From NCBI GenBank assembly GCA_004554245.1, contig SFND01000002.1, positions 62,001-126,000 of the forward strand: a DNA stretch of 64,000 bases, written 5' to 3'. The number at the start of each line of letters is the position of its first letter. Position 1 is the stretch's first letter. The DNA comes from Oribacterium sp. (lineage in GTDB: Bacteria > Bacillota_A > Clostridia > Lachnospirales > Lachnospiraceae). The position numbers were made by a program, and so were the translations under genes. Positions 1 to 8,155 of this stretch are shown piece by piece. The notes below the pieces were generated by a model. The model saw only the letters and a program-made list of their open reading frames with translations, did not search any database and had not been told where the DNA came from.

Positions 1-280
1 CGACTTCGCACATGCGGAGGGCGCTACCGTGATCGTCAGAGGACTCCGTGCCGTGACGGATTTCGAGTACGAGCTTCAGCTCGCACAGACGAATAAGGTC
101 ATCGCGCCGGATATCGATACGATCTTTCTAACAACAAATCTGAAGTATTCCTATCTCAGCTCCAGCACCGTAAAGGAAATCGCAAGCTTCGGCGGCGATA
201 TCCATGAATTCGTGTCACCTGAGATACAGGATAGAATGAAGGGAAAATTTAAGGCGGTTAAGAAACATGAGCAGAATTGA
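1..280 (+). CDS. coaD: Phosphopantetheine adenylyltransferase, C-terminal part (5' truncated by window edge)
   Basis: Only the last 90 or so residues are inside the window; the reading frame is open from base 2. The visible part has the CoaD C-terminal pattern: VRGLRAVTDFEYELQ, then TIFLTTN, then SSSTVKEIASFGGD. The family transfers an adenylyl group from ATP to 4'-phosphopantetheine, the penultimate step of CoA synthesis, in the cytoplasm. The stop overlaps the start of the next gene by 14 bases, so the two are probably translated from one message. The identification rests on motif recognition. Confidence 0.93.
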   Translation, partial: DFAHAEGATVIVRGLRAVTDFEYELQLAQTNKVIAPDIDTIFLTTNLKYSYLSSSTVKEIASFGGDIHEFVSPEIQDRMKGKFKAVKKHEQN

Positions 281-890
281 GCAGTTAATCGGTGAGATTG
301 AGGAGTACATTGACAGCTGTAAGTATCAGCCACTGTCGAATTCGAAGATCCTCGTAAATAAAGAGGAGATGGAGGAACTTCTGGTCGAGCTTCGCCTCCG
401 TGTTCCGGATGAGATCAAGAAGTACCAGAAGATCATTTCCCAGCAGGATGCGATCCTTGCAGATGCGAAGAATCAGGCAGAGAGCATGATTCAGGATGCA
501 AAGCAGCAGACCGAGGAGATGGTATCTGAGAACGAGATCATGCAGCAGGCCTACACGAAGGCAAACGAGCTCGTACAGCAGGCACAGGCGCAGGCAGATC
601 AGATCCTCGCAAATGCGACCGCTGAGTCCAACAACATGAAGCTGAACGCCATCCAGTACACAGACTCCATCCTCGCCTCCATCGAGACCCTGATGAGCCA
701 CTCGATGGTCGAGCAGCAGTCGAGATACCAGGCGCTCATGGAAAACATGCAGCAGACCTACGATGTCGTCGTCAGCAATCGTCGTGAGCTGAACACGGCA
801 GTTTATCAGCCGGAGCCACAGCAGGAGACCGCGGAGCAGCAGCCGGCAGCGTCGGCGCCAGCGGCATCTGCGCAGGATGATGCACAGTAA
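267..890 (+). CDS. Coiled-coil protein found next to coaD (often labelled ATPase subunit H-like)
   Basis: A 207-residue soluble protein with no signal peptide. The N-terminal 60 residues look globular. Residues of about 60 to 150 form a long Gln/Ala/Glu-rich heptad region typical of a coiled coil, and the last 30 residues are a low-complexity Gln/Ala/Pro tail. Proteins of this kind commonly follow coaD in Lachnospiraceae and are often annotated as V-ATPase subunit H-like or DivIVA-like because of the coiled coil; I see no ATPase motif. It overlaps coaD by 14 bases and is followed by a perfect 13-bp terminator hairpin, so it closes the operon. Function unknown. Confidence 0.8.
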   Translation: MSRIEQLIGEIEEYIDSCKYQPLSNSKILVNKEEMEELLVELRLRVPDEIKKYQKIISQQDAILADAKNQAESMIQDAKQQTEEMVSENEIMQQAYTKANELVQQAQAQADQILANATAESNNMKLNAIQYTDSILASIETLMSHSMVEQQSRYQALMENMQQTYDVVVSNRRELNTAVYQPEPQQETAEQQPAASAPAASAQDDAQ

Positions 891-904
891 GTGATGTGAT
901 GCAC

Positions 905-935
905 AGGTCGTGGAGTGAACACTCCACGACCTTTT
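905..935 (+). terminator. Rho-independent terminator after the coaD operon
   Basis: A 13-bp perfect stem (905-917 with 920-932) with a 2-nt spacer, followed by a short T run at 932-935. It lies 15 bases after the stop of the coiled-coil gene. Confidence 0.88.
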
Positions 936-958
936 CCGTACGGATGAGATGGAGTCAT

Positions 959-979
959 CGTTCAGGCAGCCGGGACCCG
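959..979. repeat. Fragment of palindromic element family, outer end
   Basis: GTTCAGGCAGCCGGGACCCG resembles the outer end of element A (CAGTTCAGGCAGGGGACCC). Short and just upstream of the tRNA-Pro promoter. Confidence 0.4.
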
Positions 980-1000
980 AAAAAAGTTTCAAATTAATGC

Positions 1001-1029
1001 TTGACACTCACCCGTCTGTCTGATATTAT
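1001..1029 (+). promoter_or_regulatory. SigA-type promoter of tRNA-Pro
   Basis: TTGACA at 1001-1006 and TATTAT at 1024-1029 with a 17-bp spacer, about 48 bases before the mature tRNA 5' end. Confidence 0.85.
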
Positions 1030-1077
1030 CTTACCTGTTGCTGAGGCAGACACAACACAGCAACGAAAACAACTTAT

Positions 1078-1151
1078 CGATGCGTGGCTCAGCTTGGTAG
1101 AGCGCTGCGTTCGGGACGCAGAGGTCGCTGGTTCGAATCCAGTCGCATCGA
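1078..1151 (+). tRNA. tRNA-Pro(CGG)
   Basis: A full cloverleaf can be read: acceptor CGATGCG pairs with CGCATCG, the D arm is GCTC...GAGC, the anticodon stem is CTGCG/CGCAG with loop TTCGGGA, so the anticodon is CGG (reads CCG), and the T arm is GCTGG-TTCGAAT-CCAGT. The discriminator is A and CCA is not encoded. A hairpin with a T tract follows. Confidence 0.93.
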
Positions 1152-1168
1152 CTACCCTTGGGACTGAC

Positions 1169-1199
1169 TCGTAAGCATGGCTTACGGGTTTTTCTTTTT
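1169..1199 (+). terminator. Terminator after tRNA-Pro
   Basis: TCGTAAGC (1169-1176) pairs with GCTTACGG (1180-1187), including one G-T pair, and is followed by a T-rich run to 1199. Confidence 0.8.
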
Positions 1200-1303
1200 G
1201 TGTAATCATACATACAGGACGGAATGTTCATTGATTCAGCTCTCTGAAAATGATATTCTAAGAGCAAACAATCATTCGGCTGTTGCAACAGATCGGAGGC
1301 AAG

Positions 1304-2362
1304 ATGAGCTGTATCAGAGAAGAACTGGAAGCGCTGGAGCGGGAGACCCTGTCGCCGTATGCGGCACTCTCCTCGGAATCGCAGGGGAGAGACCGGGCGG
1401 AGGAGCCGGACGACATACGCCCGTGCTTCGAGCGTGATCGTGACCGTATCATCCACTGTAAGGCCTTCCGCCGCCTCAAGCATAAGACGCAGGTTTTCAT
1501 CGCACCGGAGGGAGACCACTACCGTACGCGTCTCACCCATACCCTGGAGGTCAGTCAGATCGCCCGGACCTTCGGTAAGGCACTCCGTCTCAACGAGGAC
1601 CTCATCGAGGCGATCGCCCTCGGCCATGATCTCGGCCATACCCCGTTCGGGCACAGCGGCGAGCATGTGCTGAACAGCCTCTGTCACGAGGGCTTCTCCC
1701 ATGTCGAGCAGAGCGTGCGCGTCGTCGAGGTGCTGGAAAAAAATGGCCAGGGCCTCAATCTCACGAAGGAGGTGCGCGACGGCATCCTGAACCACCGCAC
1801 CTCGGGTCATCCGAACACCCTCGAGGGTCAGGCGGTCCGCTTCGCGGATAAGATCGCCTACATCAACCACGACATCGACGACTCGATCCGCGCGGGCCTC
1901 ATCCGGGAGGAGGAGATCCCGTCGGAGATCAGCGACATCCTGGGGCACACGGTGAAGGAACGCTTAAGCGTCCTGATCCATGACGTGATCTATCAGTCGA
2001 AGGGACAGCCGCTGCTTACGATGTCGGCACCGGTCGAGCATGCGATGCAGTCGCTTCGGGAGTGGATGTTCACGCATGTCTATATCGGCGGTGAGGCGAA
2101 GCAGGAGGAGGTCAAGGTTCGACGCATGATGACGCTGCTGTTCCAGTATTATATGGAGCACCCGGACTCGATGACCGAGGAGTTCATCACCATGCTCGAA
2201 TCGAATCTCGCGAAGATCGCGTCGGATGATCCGGAGAAGGAGCTCAAGCGTCAGATCGCGCGCGAGCGCTCCGTCTGCGATTATATCGCCGGCATGACGG
2301 ACGATTACTGTATCTATAAATTTAAGGAGTATTTTGTGCCGGTCGGCTGGCAGAAGTTTTAG
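1304..2362 (+). CDS. dgt: Deoxyguanosinetriphosphate triphosphohydrolase-like HD protein
   Basis: A 352-residue protein of the dNTPase branch of the HD superfamily, which hydrolyses dNTPs to deoxynucleosides and triphosphate. The metal site is visible: H79 in the THTLEV motif and H108-D109 in GHDLGHTPFGH, with a further conserved IAYINHDIDD segment near residue 190. I chose ATG 1304 because GGAGG lies 5 bases upstream; an in-frame TTG at 1283 has no ribosome site. It is 18 bases upstream of dnaG, the usual clostridial order, so the two are probably co-transcribed. Confidence 0.93.
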   Translation: MSCIREELEALERETLSPYAALSSESQGRDRAEEPDDIRPCFERDRDRIIHCKAFRRLKHKTQVFIAPEGDHYRTRLTHTLEVSQIARTFGKALRLNEDLIEAIALGHDLGHTPFGHSGEHVLNSLCHEGFSHVEQSVRVVEVLEKNGQGLNLTKEVRDGILNHRTSGHPNTLEGQAVRFADKIAYINHDIDDSIRAGLIREEEIPSEISDILGHTVKERLSVLIHDVIYQSKGQPLLTMSAPVEHAMQSLREWMFTHVYIGGEAKQEEVKVRRMMTLLFQYYMEHPDSMTEEFITMLESNLAKIASDDPEKELKRQIARERSVCDYIAGMTDDYCIYKFKEYFVPVGWQKF

Positions 2363-2380
2363 AAGAACTGGAGAATCCTC

Positions 2381-4147
2381 TTGTATTATCCTGAAGAAGT
2401 CATAGAAGAAGTAAGATCACGGGCCGATATCGTGGACGTGGTCGGTAAGGTCGTCCATCTGAAAAAGATGGGCGCCAATTATTTCGGGCTCTGCCCGTTT
2501 CATGGAGAGAAGACGCCCTCCTTTTCCGTGAATCAGTCGAAGCAGATTTTCTACTGCTTCGGATGCGGAAAGGGCGGCGATGTCGTGAAGTTCACGATGG
2601 AGTATGAGAACCTCACCTTCCTGGAGGCGGTGCGGAAGCTCGCCGACGAAGAGGGCTATCAGCTTCCGGAGGGAAATGTCAGCAGTGAGGAGCGGCAGAG
2701 CCGTGACCTCCGGACGAAGCTTCTCGAGATCAATAAAAAGGCGGCTGTCTACTTTTACGATGCGCTCCGGAAGCCGGTCGGACAGCTCGGTATGAACTAC
2801 TTCCGGAAGCGTCAGCTGAGTGACGAAACGCTCCGAGTATGGGGACTCGGCTATGCCGACCAGACCCGGGACGGACTCTATCGCTATCTCCGCCAGTGCG
2901 GCTATGAGGACGCGATCCTCCGGGAGTCCGGTCTCGTGAACTTCTCCGAGCGCGGCGCGTACGATAAGTTCTTTAATCGTGTCATCTTCCCGATCATGGA
3001 TGTTAACAGCCGTGTCATCGGCTTCGGTGGCCGTGTGATGGGCGAGGGTGAGCCGAAGTACCTGAACAGTCCGGAGACCCGTCTCTTCGACAAGTCAAGA
3101 AACCTCTTCGGTCTCTGCTATGCGAAGAAGTCGCGGAAGAAGTATTTCATCCTCTGTGAGGGCTATATGGACGTCATCTCGATGCACCAGGCCGGCTTCA
3201 CAAATACGGTCGCTTCGCTCGGTACGGCGCTCACGGAAGAGCAGTGCCGCCTTCTCAGGCGCTATGTCGGTGAGATCCTTCTCACCTATGATTCGGATGG
3301 TGCCGGCATCAAGGCCGCGAAGCGCGCGATGCCGATGCTGAAGGCGGTCGGGATCCAGAGTAAGGTCATCAGCATGAAGCCATACAAGGACCCGGACGAG
3401 TTCATCAAGGCGAAGGGACAGGAAGCTTTTCAGGAGCGCATCGACCAGGCACAGAACAGCTTTCTATGGCTCATCGATGTGATGAAGCTCGACTACGACC
3501 TCAAGGACCCGGCAGGCATGACAGCGTATACAAATGCCGCCGCGGAGAAGCTGAGCGAGATCCAGGAGGCCATCGAGCGGGAGAATTATATCCAGGCTGT
3601 GGCCCGCGAGCAGATGATCGACGTGAATGCCCTGCGTCGCCTCGTAAATACGATGGGCGAGCAGCGGGCGCGCCGGAACTCCCCGCTGAACGAGAAGATG
3701 TATCAGTCCACGAGCTTTATGCCGCGGACGAACCCGAAAAAGAAGGTCGGGACGGCACTCCAGAAGTCGGAGAAGCAGCTCGTCACCTGGCTCAGTGAAA
3801 AGCCGGAGCTCATACCGACGGTCCAGAAGTACATCCAGCCGGCGGACATCAGTGATGAAACCGTCCGTACGGTACTGGAGCTCGTCTACCAGCAGCAGCC
3901 GGTCAATACGATCCTCGATCGTTTCCGTGAGGATGAAGAGGCCTATGAGAAGGTCGCCGCGATGTTTAACGCGAATCTACTGCCGGAGGATGTCGACGAG
4001 CGCGAGTTCAAGCGCGGGCTCGAGGATGTGATTCGGAATGTCAAGATGAGCTCGCTGAATACGAAAATCGCGAATGAGACGGATCCTCGTCAGCTGTCGG
4101 AGCTCTTCCGGCAACAGTCGGCGCTGCAGGGTCTGCACATCGACTAA
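2381..4147 (+). CDS. dnaG: DNA primase
   Basis: 588 residues, the normal length. The CHC2 zinc finger is complete (C38, H41, C59, C62). The TOPRIM catalytic core shows the conserved acidic CEGYMDV motif near residue 260 and YDSDGAG near residue 305. The C-terminal 150 residues would bind DnaB helicase. The protein makes RNA primers for lagging-strand synthesis. Start is TTG 2381, with GGAG about 8 bases upstream; an N-terminal MYYPEEVIEEVRSR agrees with the family. Unusually, rpoD does not follow it: the next gene is trmK after a 157-base gap. Confidence 0.96.
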   Translation: MYYPEEVIEEVRSRADIVDVVGKVVHLKKMGANYFGLCPFHGEKTPSFSVNQSKQIFYCFGCGKGGDVVKFTMEYENLTFLEAVRKLADEEGYQLPEGNVSSEERQSRDLRTKLLEINKKAAVYFYDALRKPVGQLGMNYFRKRQLSDETLRVWGLGYADQTRDGLYRYLRQCGYEDAILRESGLVNFSERGAYDKFFNRVIFPIMDVNSRVIGFGGRVMGEGEPKYLNSPETRLFDKSRNLFGLCYAKKSRKKYFILCEGYMDVISMHQAGFTNTVASLGTALTEEQCRLLRRYVGEILLTYDSDGAGIKAAKRAMPMLKAVGIQSKVISMKPYKDPDEFIKAKGQEAFQERIDQAQNSFLWLIDVMKLDYDLKDPAGMTAYTNAAAEKLSEIQEAIERENYIQAVAREQMIDVNALRRLVNTMGEQRARRNSPLNEKMYQSTSFMPRTNPKKKVGTALQKSEKQLVTWLSEKPELIPTVQKYIQPADISDETVRTVLELVYQQQPVNTILDRFREDEEAYEKVAAMFNANLLPEDVDEREFKRGLEDVIRNVKMSSLNTKIANETDPRQLSELFRQQSALQGLHID

Positions 4148-4304
4148 GTATATGGGCGAGGCTGCATCAAACTCGCCTGCGGAACTGTCTTGATGAAATA
4201 TGCTGGTACAGGACAGCAGAAGCATTTCGATGAAACAGGACATAGCTGGTCTGCAGAAGGATCCCGATGCATAGAACGATCAGGCTATATACAGGAGGAA
4301 CGAA
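4148..4304. other. Gap between dnaG and trmK where rpoD is usually found
   Basis: 157 bases with no convincing gene. It holds a 6-bp hairpin (GGCGAG/CTCGCC, about 4154-4175) without a T tract, and the AGGAGG ribosome site of trmK at 4293-4298. No sigma-factor-like translation is visible on either strand. Confidence 0.6.
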
Positions 4305-4988
4305 TTGGAAAAGCAGTTTCAGCTTCCGAAAAGACTGGAAACCATCATAGAGCGGATGCCGGACTCCGGCTGCCTCGCGGATATCGGCTGTGATCATGCC
4401 TATGTCGCGATCGAGGCGGTACGGCGTGGGAGAGCGGCACGCGCCCTCGCCTGTGACGTACGGAAGGGTCCGCTGCAGCAGGCAGCGGAGCATATTCTCT
4501 GCGCAGGACTCGCCGGAAAGATCGAGACCCGCCTCTCAGACGGCCTCGAGAAGGTCGCGCCGGGGGAGGCCGACACCGTCGTCGTCGCGGGTATGGGCGG
4601 ACCGCTGATGGAGCGCATCCTGCAGGGACGGCTCAGGGACTTCGCGCACTTCGTTCTGTCACCACAGTCGGAGATCCCGCACTTCCGCCGCTTCCTTCTC
4701 GCAGAGGGCATGCAGATCGACGAAGAAACGATGCTCATCGATGAGGGGAAGTATTATGTCATACTCAACGTATCAAAGCGTGCAGACGCGGCGTCTTCCG
4801 ACTCGATGTATGTCACGGAGGAGGACTTCCTTTATGGTGGTCGTCTGCTCCGCCGGCTGGATCCGGTTTTAAAAAGCTTTCTGGAAAAGGAAAAAACGAG
4901 ATATGAGGGCATCCTCAGACAGACCGATTCGCTGGAGGTACGTACCGCATATCAGCATTGTATGAACGCACTGGAGGCATATCGATGA
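4305..4988 (+). CDS. trmK: tRNA (adenine(22)-N1)-methyltransferase
   Basis: A 227-residue SAM-dependent methyltransferase of the TrmK family, which methylates A22 of tRNA. The SAM-binding motif ADIGCDHAYV lies near residue 25, and VVVAGMGGPLMERIL near residue 90 is the family signature. The start is TTG 4305 with AGGAGG 6 bases upstream. The stop overlaps the ATG of the Nif3 gene (ATGA, 4985-4988), which suggests translational coupling. This pair is a standard clostridial neighbourhood downstream of dnaG. Confidence 0.9.
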   Translation: MEKQFQLPKRLETIIERMPDSGCLADIGCDHAYVAIEAVRRGRAARALACDVRKGPLQQAAEHILCAGLAGKIETRLSDGLEKVAPGEADTVVVAGMGGPLMERILQGRLRDFAHFVLSPQSEIPHFRRFLLAEGMQIDEETMLIDEGKYYVILNVSKRADAASSDSMYVTEEDFLYGGRLLRRLDPVLKSFLEKEKTRYEGILRQTDSLEVRTAYQHCMNALEAYR

Positions 4989-5842
4989 ACACAGTATCTA
5001 TGATTACAGAAAAGCTCGAGCAGCTCGCGCCGAAGGCAGCCGCCTGCGACTGGGATAACCCGGGGCTGCTGGTCGGTCGTTCGGACCGGGAGGTCAGCCG
5101 CATCTATGTCGCACTGGATGCCACCTGCACGGTCGTCGATGCCGCGATCGATGCCGGCAGCGATCTGATCGTGACCCATCACCCGATCATCTTCCGTGGC
5201 GTGAAGTCCATCAATGATCAGTCAGCACTGGGGCTCAAGCTTCTGGATCTCATACGGAATGACGTTTCTGTCTTTTCGATGCACACGAACTTCGATTCCT
5301 GCCCGGGCGGCATGGCGGACATCGTCTGTGCGGCCCTGGGACTTCGGAAGACGGGCCTGATGGAGCCGACGGGATTTCTTCCGAAGGACACGCAGAACGG
5401 CGCAGCAGAGGGTCTTCAGCTGCGTGTCGTGGAAACAGAGCGCGATGTGAATCCAGATGCCTATGGCATCGGCTTCACGGCAGAGCTGCCGGAGCTGCTG
5501 AGCGCTGCAGAGCTCGCGGCCCGTGTGAAGGCGTGCTTCGGACTGCCGTTTGTTCAGTACTATGATGCCGGTATGCCGATCCGGCGCATCGCCTGCTGTC
5601 CGGGTTCTGGACGCGGCGAGCTGAAGGAGGTACTTAGCCTCGGGGTTGACGCCTTCCTGAGCGGCGATATGGGCCACCACGAGGGCCTCGACCTCTGTGA
5701 GGAGGGCATCAGTCTTCTCGACGCTGGCCACTACGGCCTCGAGCATATCTTCGTGCACTACATCGCCGAGTTTCTGCGGGCAGAGTTCCCGGAGGCAGAG
5801 ATCATCGAGGAGGAGCTGCACTTCCCGGCGCAGATTGTCTGA
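4985..5842 (+). CDS. Nif3-like dinuclear metal centre protein
   Basis: 285 residues, within the usual range for the NIF3/YqfO family. Metal-ligand segments are visible: VTHHPIIFRG near residue 65, SMHTNFDSCPGGM near residue 100, and GDMGHHE...DAGHYGLEHIF in the C-terminal third. Members form toroidal hexamers with two metals per subunit; the substrate is not established, although it is often discussed as a cyclohydrolase-like enzyme or a chaperone. An upstream in-frame ATG (4958) lies inside trmK without a ribosome site, so I prefer ATG 4985, coupled to the trmK stop. Confidence 0.9.
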   Translation: MNTVSMITEKLEQLAPKAAACDWDNPGLLVGRSDREVSRIYVALDATCTVVDAAIDAGSDLIVTHHPIIFRGVKSINDQSALGLKLLDLIRNDVSVFSMHTNFDSCPGGMADIVCAALGLRKTGLMEPTGFLPKDTQNGAAEGLQLRVVETERDVNPDAYGIGFTAELPELLSAAELAARVKACFGLPFVQYYDAGMPIRRIACCPGSGRGELKEVLSLGVDAFLSGDMGHHEGLDLCEEGISLLDAGHYGLEHIFVHYIAEFLRAEFPEAEIIEEELHFPAQIV

Positions 5843-5854
5843 GGAGGAAAGTAC

Positions 5855-7510
5855 ATGACGATTACAGTTCAGGGGAAGACCTGCGAATATCCAGCGGGCA
5901 CGACATTTTATGAGATCGCGATGCAGCATCAGGCGGAGATCCCGCAAGAGATCCTGCTGGCGAAGCTCGGTACGAAGCTCTACGAGCTTCATAAGCATGT
6001 ACCGGAGAGGGGCGGGGAGATCAGTTTCATCACCGGCGCAGACAAGGAAGGGCACATGGCCTACCAGCGCTCGGCGATCTTTATGATGCTGAAGGCCTTT
6101 TATCACCTCTGTGCCGATGTGAAGGATTTCGGCGTCGTGGTCGACTATACCCTCGGCGGTGGCTTCTACTGTTATCTTCGTGGCGGGGTCGAGGTGACGG
6201 AGGCACTGCTCGCTCAGGTGAAGCAGACCATGGAAGCGTACCGGGATCAGAAGATTCCGATCATGAAGAGGAGTGTGCAGACCGACGAAGCGATCCGGAT
6301 GTTCCGTGAGGTCGGGATGACGAGCAAGGAGCGTCTGTTCCACTATCGTATGACGAGCCGGGTCAATATCTACAGCCTCGGAAATTTCTTCGATTACTTC
6401 TATGGCTATATGGTGATGGATACCAGCTACATCCGGGCCTTCGACCTCGTACCGTACGGCAGCGGCTTCGTACTGATGCTGCCGACGATGCGGGATCCGG
6501 AGCATGTAGCGCGCTTCGTGCCGCTGGATAAGCTCTATAAGGTCCAGAAGGAATCCGCGGCCTGGGCGAACTCCATCGACTGCGGCAATGTCGCCGCGCT
6601 GAATGACTGCATCGTCCAGGGTGGCACCGATGAGCTCATCCTGATGCAGGAGGCGATCTTCGAGAAGACGATCGGCAACGTCGCGATGGAGATCGCGAAG
6701 CGGAATAAGAAGCTCGTCATGATCGCCGGCCCGTCGAGCTCCGGCAAGACGACCTTTTCACGTCGTCTCAGCATACAGCTCATGGCCCTCGGCCTGCATC
6801 CGCACCCGATCACCGTCGATAATTACTTCCGTGATCGCGAGCTCGCCCCGATCGGCCCGGATGGAAAGAAGGATTTCGAGTCCATAAAGTGTGTCGACAT
6901 CGAGCAGTTCAGTGAGGATATGCTGAAGCTCCTCGCAGGCGAGACGGTGCAGCTGCCAGTCTACAATTTTATAACCGGAAAGCGCGAGTACCGCGGCCAC
7001 TTCTGTAAGCTCGGCGAGAACGACGTCCTCGTCATCGAAGGCATCCACTGCCTGAATGACGAGATGTCGAAGCAGCTTCCGGTGGACGCACGCTTCAAGA
7101 TCTATATCTCCGCCCTGACCCAGATCAATGTCGACGACCACAACCGCATACCGACGGCGGATGGCCGTCTCCTCCGCCGCATCGTGCGTGATAACCGCAC
7201 CCGTGGCTACAGCGCGAAGGATACCATCACCATGTGGGACAGCGTACGCCGAGGAGAGGATAAGAACATCTTCCCGTTCCAGGAGACTGCGGATGTGATG
7301 GTGAACTCCAGCATGATCTATGAGCTTCCAGTGCTGAAGCTCTTTGCAGCACCCCTCCTGTTCCAGATCCGGCCGGATGAGCCGGAGTATCAGGAGGCGA
7401 AGCGTCTGCTCAAGTTCCTCGACTACTTCCTCCCGATCAGCCCGGAGCTGATCCCGAAGAACTCCATCATCCGGGAATTCATCGGCGGCAGTTGCCTCGA
7501 TGTTGGCTGA
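5855..7510 (+). CDS. Nucleoside (uridine/cytidine-type) kinase with N-terminal TGS/SAD-like region
   Basis: 551 residues. The N-terminal 60 residues resemble a TGS domain, residues of about 60 to 280 resemble the ThrRS second additional domain, and the C-terminal half is a uridine kinase-like P-loop NTPase with AGPSSSGKTTFSRR near residue 293 and VLVIEGIHCLN as a Walker B-like segment. This three-part architecture is common in Clostridia and annotated as nucleoside kinase. The ribosome site GAGGAGG is at 5840-5847 and the start is 13 bases after the Nif3 stop. The exact substrate cannot be read from the sequence. Confidence 0.88.
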   Translation: MTITVQGKTCEYPAGTTFYEIAMQHQAEIPQEILLAKLGTKLYELHKHVPERGGEISFITGADKEGHMAYQRSAIFMMLKAFYHLCADVKDFGVVVDYTLGGGFYCYLRGGVEVTEALLAQVKQTMEAYRDQKIPIMKRSVQTDEAIRMFREVGMTSKERLFHYRMTSRVNIYSLGNFFDYFYGYMVMDTSYIRAFDLVPYGSGFVLMLPTMRDPEHVARFVPLDKLYKVQKESAAWANSIDCGNVAALNDCIVQGGTDELILMQEAIFEKTIGNVAMEIAKRNKKLVMIAGPSSSGKTTFSRRLSIQLMALGLHPHPITVDNYFRDRELAPIGPDGKKDFESIKCVDIEQFSEDMLKLLAGETVQLPVYNFITGKREYRGHFCKLGENDVLVIEGIHCLNDEMSKQLPVDARFKIYISALTQINVDDHNRIPTADGRLLRRIVRDNRTRGYSAKDTITMWDSVRRGEDKNIFPFQETADVMVNSSMIYELPVLKLFAAPLLFQIRPDEPEYQEAKRLLKFLDYFLPISPELIPKNSIIREFIGGSCLDVG

Positions 7511-7512
7511 AA

Positions 7513-7537
7513 ACAGTTCAGACAGGGGACCCGCGGG
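7513..7537. repeat. Fragment of palindromic element family, outer end
   Basis: ACAGTTCAGACAGGGGACCC matches the outer end of the element at 13709-14096 (one or two changes). Only this end is present; the rnpB promoter begins a few bases later. Confidence 0.6.
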
Positions 7538-7540
7538 TGC

Positions 7541-7569
7541 TTGACGGCGCGGGATTCCTGAGGTAAAAT
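7541..7569 (+). promoter_or_regulatory. Promoter of rnpB
   Basis: TTGACG 7541-7546 and TAAAAT 7564-7569 with a 17-bp spacer; the predicted start at about 7576 coincides with the first base of the P1 helix. Confidence 0.88.
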
Positions 7570-7575
7570 TTGGTG

Positions 7576-7921
7576 TCGAGTATCGGATGTGGTCGCTGCC
7601 AGCGTAGGGAAACCGGCTGGGAGAGGAAAGTCCGGGCTTCACAGAGCAGGATGCCTGCTAACGGCAGGTTGCGGTGACGCACAGGAAAGTGTAACAGAGA
7701 GTAGACCGCCGGCTTCGGCCGGTAAGGGTGCAAGGGCAGTGTAAGAGACTACCGCGGGCCTGGTGACAGGAACGGCATTATAAACCCCATCTGAAGAAAG
7801 ACCAAACAGGAAGCATAGGGTGGCTCGTCCGCTTCCGGGTAGGTTGATGGAGGCGTATGGCAACATACGTCCTAGATAGATGACCACTTGATACATAACC
7901 CGGCTTATTACGATGCTCGAC
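7576..7921 (+). ncRNA. rnpB: RNase P RNA, bacterial class A
   Basis: The catalytic RNA of RNase P, which matures tRNA 5' ends. Conserved elements are visible: GAGGAAAGTCCGGGCTTC near 7623, ACAGGAAAGTGTAACAGAGAG near 7680, CCTAGATAGATGACCA near 7871, and the 3' segment ATAACCCGGCTTA. The ends pair as helix P1 (7576-7585 with 7911-7920, with one G-U pair). Its own promoter lies immediately upstream and an 18-bp terminator follows. Confidence 0.96.
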
Positions 7922-7934
7922 ATTTCAGAAAAAC

Positions 7935-7984
7935 AAAAAGAGGGAACACATGGATCCTTTATGGATCATGTGTTCCCTCTTTTT
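7935..7984. terminator. Bidirectional terminator after rnpB
   Basis: An 18-bp perfect inverted repeat (7935-7952 with 7967-7984) with A5 on the left and T5 on the right arm, so it could stop rnpB transcription on the plus strand and act from the minus strand as well. Confidence 0.9.
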
Positions 7985-8008
7985 GTTGAACCTGGCAAAA
8001 CGTGCTAA

Positions 8009-8155
8009 GTTGCTTTGCCTACGGCAAAGCTTTGAATACGCTCGCCGCTGCGGCCTCCCAAGGGAAGTATTCCCTTGGGAGCTGTATCTCGTCGCCCGGG
8101 GGCATCACGGGGCCCCCCCGCGCCCTACGGGCGGCACTCCCCCGTGATATTTAAC
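8009..8155. repeat. Dispersed hairpin repeat, long copy (second copy near 52218)
   Basis: Three consecutive hairpins: GCTTTGCC/GGCAAAGC around a TAC loop near 8020; a 12-bp perfect hairpin CTCCCAAGGGAA/TTCCCTTGGGAG near 8060-8085; and ATCACGGGG...CCCCGTGAT at the right end, which itself encloses CGCCCTACGGGCG. The right-hand ~50 bases and an AGCTTTGAATACG segment recur at 52218-52290. The right end runs into the stop codon of uxaC. Confidence 0.75.

Noticed and set aside
4190..4393. Short open frame in the dnaG-trmK gap, considered as an rpoD remnant
   Set aside because: The translation has no sigma-factor motif, and it overlaps trmK.
7950..8147. Small open frame over the rnpB terminator and repeat
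   Set aside because: It lies within hairpins and repeat sequence and has no plausible ribosome site.
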